Source: Coniochaeta sp. PMI_546 (taxonomy: Eukaryota > Ascomycota > Sordariomycetes > Coniochaetales > Coniochaetaceae). From it: DNA of 64,000 nucleotides. Shown here piece after piece: positions 61,429 through 64,000 of the stretch. The position numbers were made by a program, and so were the translations under genes. The notes beneath the pieces are model-generated. The model was not told the DNA's origin. It did no database searches and saw only the letters and a program-made list of their open reading frames with translations. Where the stretch lies: the NCBI GenBank assembly GCA_021432605.1, contig MU271143.1, positions 2,303,277-2,367,276 on the forward strand, in the 5' to 3' direction. The number at the start of each line of letters is the position of its first letter. Position 1 is the stretch's first letter.

Positions 61429-62897
61429 CACTTCGCGAATGGCAAGTAATATTCGAAGCAACAAGCAGAGAGAATGACGTTGTTTGACCCATTGTGAAGT
61501 TCAGCCCGTCCGTCATCACAGTTGAGCATATCACAGAGCTGTGGGCTTTTATAGTGATCCTCGACTGGCCGGCTTCGCCCATCAAGGTGATAGCGAATCT
61601 GTGACATGTAACCATGTTAGCCGCGTGCCGGAAAAGGCGCCGACAAAATGGCCGCAGAGCCGCACTCGGTCAGAGACAGCTTAAGAAGTTTAACAGAGCT
61701 AACATGTGGACGAGCTGTCCAGGCGGCAACCCAACCATATTACGTGGTCCGCAGGTATATCCTGTGGCCAAGAATGCGGTTTCGTCACAATCGTCGTGGC
61801 CACAAAGGGGATATAACGCGACCTCGTTTTGTGCTGCCACTAACCAATGACCATGTCACCTGCGGTGAGCCCATTACCGGTATACACATGGGCCACACCA
61901 CTTGGGTTCAGCTTCGGACCTTGTGAAGGAGGGAGGCAGGGTTAAGAAGATGGGTCAAAGCAGATTAGGAAGCTGAAGAGGTTGCCACGCGCAAATCCAT
62001 CGGTGACGGAGTCGGCAAGAGATCGGTAGGGCTGTGAGCAACAGGAAGTGGCATTCAAGGTAGTGTCGTACGAGTCCCTCAGACTGAGGGGACGATAGAC
62101 CGGATGTTTCCAACGGCGGGCTTGCGCTAGAGCAGGATCTCGCCCAAGGCATGTGGTTGCGAATATTGTCGTCATTAGATTGTGGCAGTGCGCAACCATG
62201 TCTACTGGACGCACGCACATTGGTCCAACCCAACAAATCCCCGCATGAAGATGAAACGAACATATTTTGCTCGGCAATGGGGCACATAGCTCGGTTTTCA
62301 GCTCCAAGGAAGAATATTTTTAGCCCGGAAGACACACCGTGTCAGCAGCCTCATTGTTGCTTGTTGTTCGAATGCTTGGCAAGCACAGCGTTAGTGCCAA
62401 CTATGTCAGTCTCCTGGCGCATCAAATGCCGAAGCACCTTAAGAAAGTCAAGTACACCCCAGCACGTGGGGACTACTATGCATATTATTTGTTGAGGAGT
62501 ACTGATACAGGCAAACGTTGGATGTTGACAGCTTGTTGAGAACTTCAATTGGAATCACAGTCGTTTGATAAAGTTTACCTTCATACATGTTACGAAGACA
62601 TGGATCGAATCCACAGGTGACTATCACGTGATGCCTTTGCTTTTGCTTCCACTGTTTCTGGCCATTGTGGGGTCCGATGAGCCACCTGAGAGCCACTGGA
62701 AGTAATGACGGCACACACCTTTGTAGGATTCTATTAATTGATCTATCATATTCTGTACGATGATATTGAGGATTTTTGCTGTATAAGTATCGTTGGCATT
62801 GAAGCTTGAACGCGTGGATGGGAGTCAGACACGACCAAGCTAAGCCAGCGGGACGGAGCACTGGTCATAGTAAGTTTTAGCAGCGCAGATAAGCACA
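61429..62897. other. Intergenic, ~1.5 kb without supported gene
   Basis: Promoter of the membrane protein and upstream flank of the tRNA. Frames up to 137 codons on the minus strand lack any recognisable feature. Confidence 0.5.
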
Positions 62898-62996
62898 GCC
62901 CGGGTAGCTCAGTTGGCTAGAGCGTGGGACTTTTACGACTTACGTTGTGTAAGATCCGACATCCCAATGTCGAGGGTTCGAGCCCCTCTTCGGGCG
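62898..62996 (+). tRNA. tRNA-Lys (UUU) with 25-nt intron
   Basis: Acceptor GCCCGGG (62898-62904) pairs, with two G-U pairs, with TTCGGGC (62989-62995), discriminator G. D-loop AGCTCAGTTGG is standard. Anticodon stem TGGGA (62925-62929) pairs with TCCCA (62962-62966); the loop is C-T-TTT-A then A38, anticodon TTT at 62932-62934. The intron is 62936-62960, directly after base 37. T arm GAGGG-TTCGAGC-CCCTC. Confidence 0.93.
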
Positions 62997-63503
62997 ATCT
63001 ATTTTGCTCCGTAGCCTCCGGCTCGAGGATCATACCCCCTTTTGCCCTACATGTCCGATATCTCTCACTATAATCGTAAAGATTTTTTTGACACAGGGTA
63101 TTCGTAGGATGCTTGTCTGCAAATTGCTTTGCTCTGCTTGGAAGGGCATACCAACCAACTATTTACCCCTCGGTGCACATCCTCGGCGGTGCGTGTCGTC
63201 CATATTGCGCATCCAAGTCCATATTGTAGGTGCCTCAACCAGTCTTGCGCACCCTGCTGGTATATCATCTTATAGGTTGCATCGAACAGCTCTCGCATTA
63301 CCGGTGTGCCTGATATGTTAAAGATTTCCGGACTGCTACTCTAGATTCCCCAACACTGTCCGGCTGAAAGCTGGGGTGCATATGGGCTACTGCATGAAGT
63401 GCACTGACTCCCGGACGCGATCGATGGAGAGTCTAGACCTTACATGGCCAGACCAAGGGGAGTCTTGCTGGCTGCGAGGCCGATGCAACATTTGCTTAAC
63501 CAC

Positions 63504-63543
63504 GGCGCCAACCGCTATGAATGATGTATATAGCTGGCGCCCA
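63504..63543. promoter_or_regulatory. Two shared GCGCC elements upstream of tyrosinase Q3
   Basis: GGCGCCAA (63504-63511) and TGGCGCCCA (63535-63543), 72-111 bases before the Q3 ATG. No gene is supported in 62997-63614. Confidence 0.5.
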
Positions 63544-63614
63544 GAAAGCTTGTCCTGCTTGGCCGAAAGTCTAATGTGGTCTAGGCACTCGGGACATCAT
63601 AAAACACATCAAGC

Positions 63615-64000
63615 ATGCTCCCTAGGCTAGAGGTGATTTCTATCTTGTTTGCGTGCCTGGTACAATGGCCAACAGCCATAGCAGCCTCCTCGCTTTGTAC
63701 ACCGGAGACGGCCATTCGGCGGAAAGAATGGAGCGAGATGACGGTCTCCGAACGTACATCGTACATCGCCGGTGTCAAGTGTGTTCAGTCACTGCCCTCG
63801 CGTTATGACGAAGGCATCGTACCGGCCTCTACATCACTGTACGATGACTTCACCGCCGTGCATGTCAACTTGACAATGTCCATCCACGTCAGCGGAATCT
63901 TCCTATCCTGGCACAGGCACTTCCTTCATCTCTTTGAGGCAGTCCTCCACGACCAGTGCGCCTATCCCCCGCGGTTGGGTATCCCATACTGGGACTGGCC
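63615..64000 (+). CDS. Tyrosinase, UstQ-like (Q3), cut by window end
   Basis: The open frame begins at ATG 63615 and runs off the window after 128 codons. Signal peptide: VISILFACLVQWPTAIAA. The CuA site is complete: His in FTAVHVNL, then IHVSG and FLSWHR nine residues apart, followed by LFEAVLHDQCAY and the YWDW that opens the next segment in all three tyrosinases here. CuB and the C-terminus lie outside. It carries the cluster promoter element, which suggests the RiPP cluster continues to the right of the tRNA-Lys gene. Confidence 0.88.
   Translation, partial: MLPRLEVISILFACLVQWPTAIAASSLCTPETAIRRKEWSEMTVSERTSYIAGVKCVQSLPSRYDEGIVPASTSLYDDFTAVHVNLTMSIHVSGIFLSWHRHFLHLFEAVLHDQCAYPPRLGIPYWDW

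Overview
The window is nuclear DNA of a filamentous ascomycete (Pezizomycotina). Genes are split by 45-120 nt introns with GTAAGT-like donors and CTAAC-like branch sites, two tRNA genes carry introns, and the families are typically fungal: Zn2Cys6 regulator, ABCC transporters, CorA-like protein, small secreted proteins and UstY-type (DUF3328) proteins. A plant-associated Sordariomycete is likely, but the sequence alone does not fix genus or species.

Left flank (1-28.4 kb): the end of a phospholipase D, tRNA-Pro(CGG), a GPI-anchored secreted protein, an ABCC transporter (ABC1), a CorA-like membrane protein, a secreted SnoaL-like protein, an APC amine/amino-acid permease, an Mep/Amt ammonium transporter, an 837-residue Fum8-like alpha-oxoamine synthase with an apparent second, lysine-less domain, and a six-cysteine effector-like protein. 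Several 1-3 kb stretches between them hold nothing I can support. A GNAT acetyltransferase follows at 28.4 kb.

Centre and right (29-57 kb, reappearing at 63.6 kb): a fungal RiPP gene cluster of the dikaritin (ustiloxin/phomopsin) type. It has a second ABCC transporter (ABC2), a Zn2Cys6 regulator, a secreted precursor with three copies of VEDYLIAII separated by Lys-Arg sites, a secreted S41 peptidase, four UstY-type proteins each with two HxxHC motifs, two complete tyrosinases plus a third cut by the window end, an MFS transporter, a methyltransferase whose reading frame is broken, and possibly a second small secreted peptide. Expected flow: the precursor enters the secretory pathway, Kex2-type cleavage at Lys-Arg frees repeat units, the S41 peptidase trims them, tyrosinases and UstY proteins oxidise and cross-link the Tyr-first core, and MFS/ABC proteins export the product. 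The core YLIAII keeps Tyr at position 1 and Ile at position 3 as in known dikaritins but is not one I recognise.

Most of the cluster promoters share a short element close to T(T/A)GCGCC(A/T)A, usually 70-330 bp upstream of the start codon and often in several copies. It marks the precursor, S41 peptidase, all four UstY genes, all three tyrosinases, the putative second peptide and ABC2, and gives a sequence-only guess at the regulon. At the right end are an F-box-like protein, a secreted beta-rich protein, a germin-like cupin, a large membrane protein of unknown function, tRNA-Lys(UUU) and the truncated third tyrosinase.
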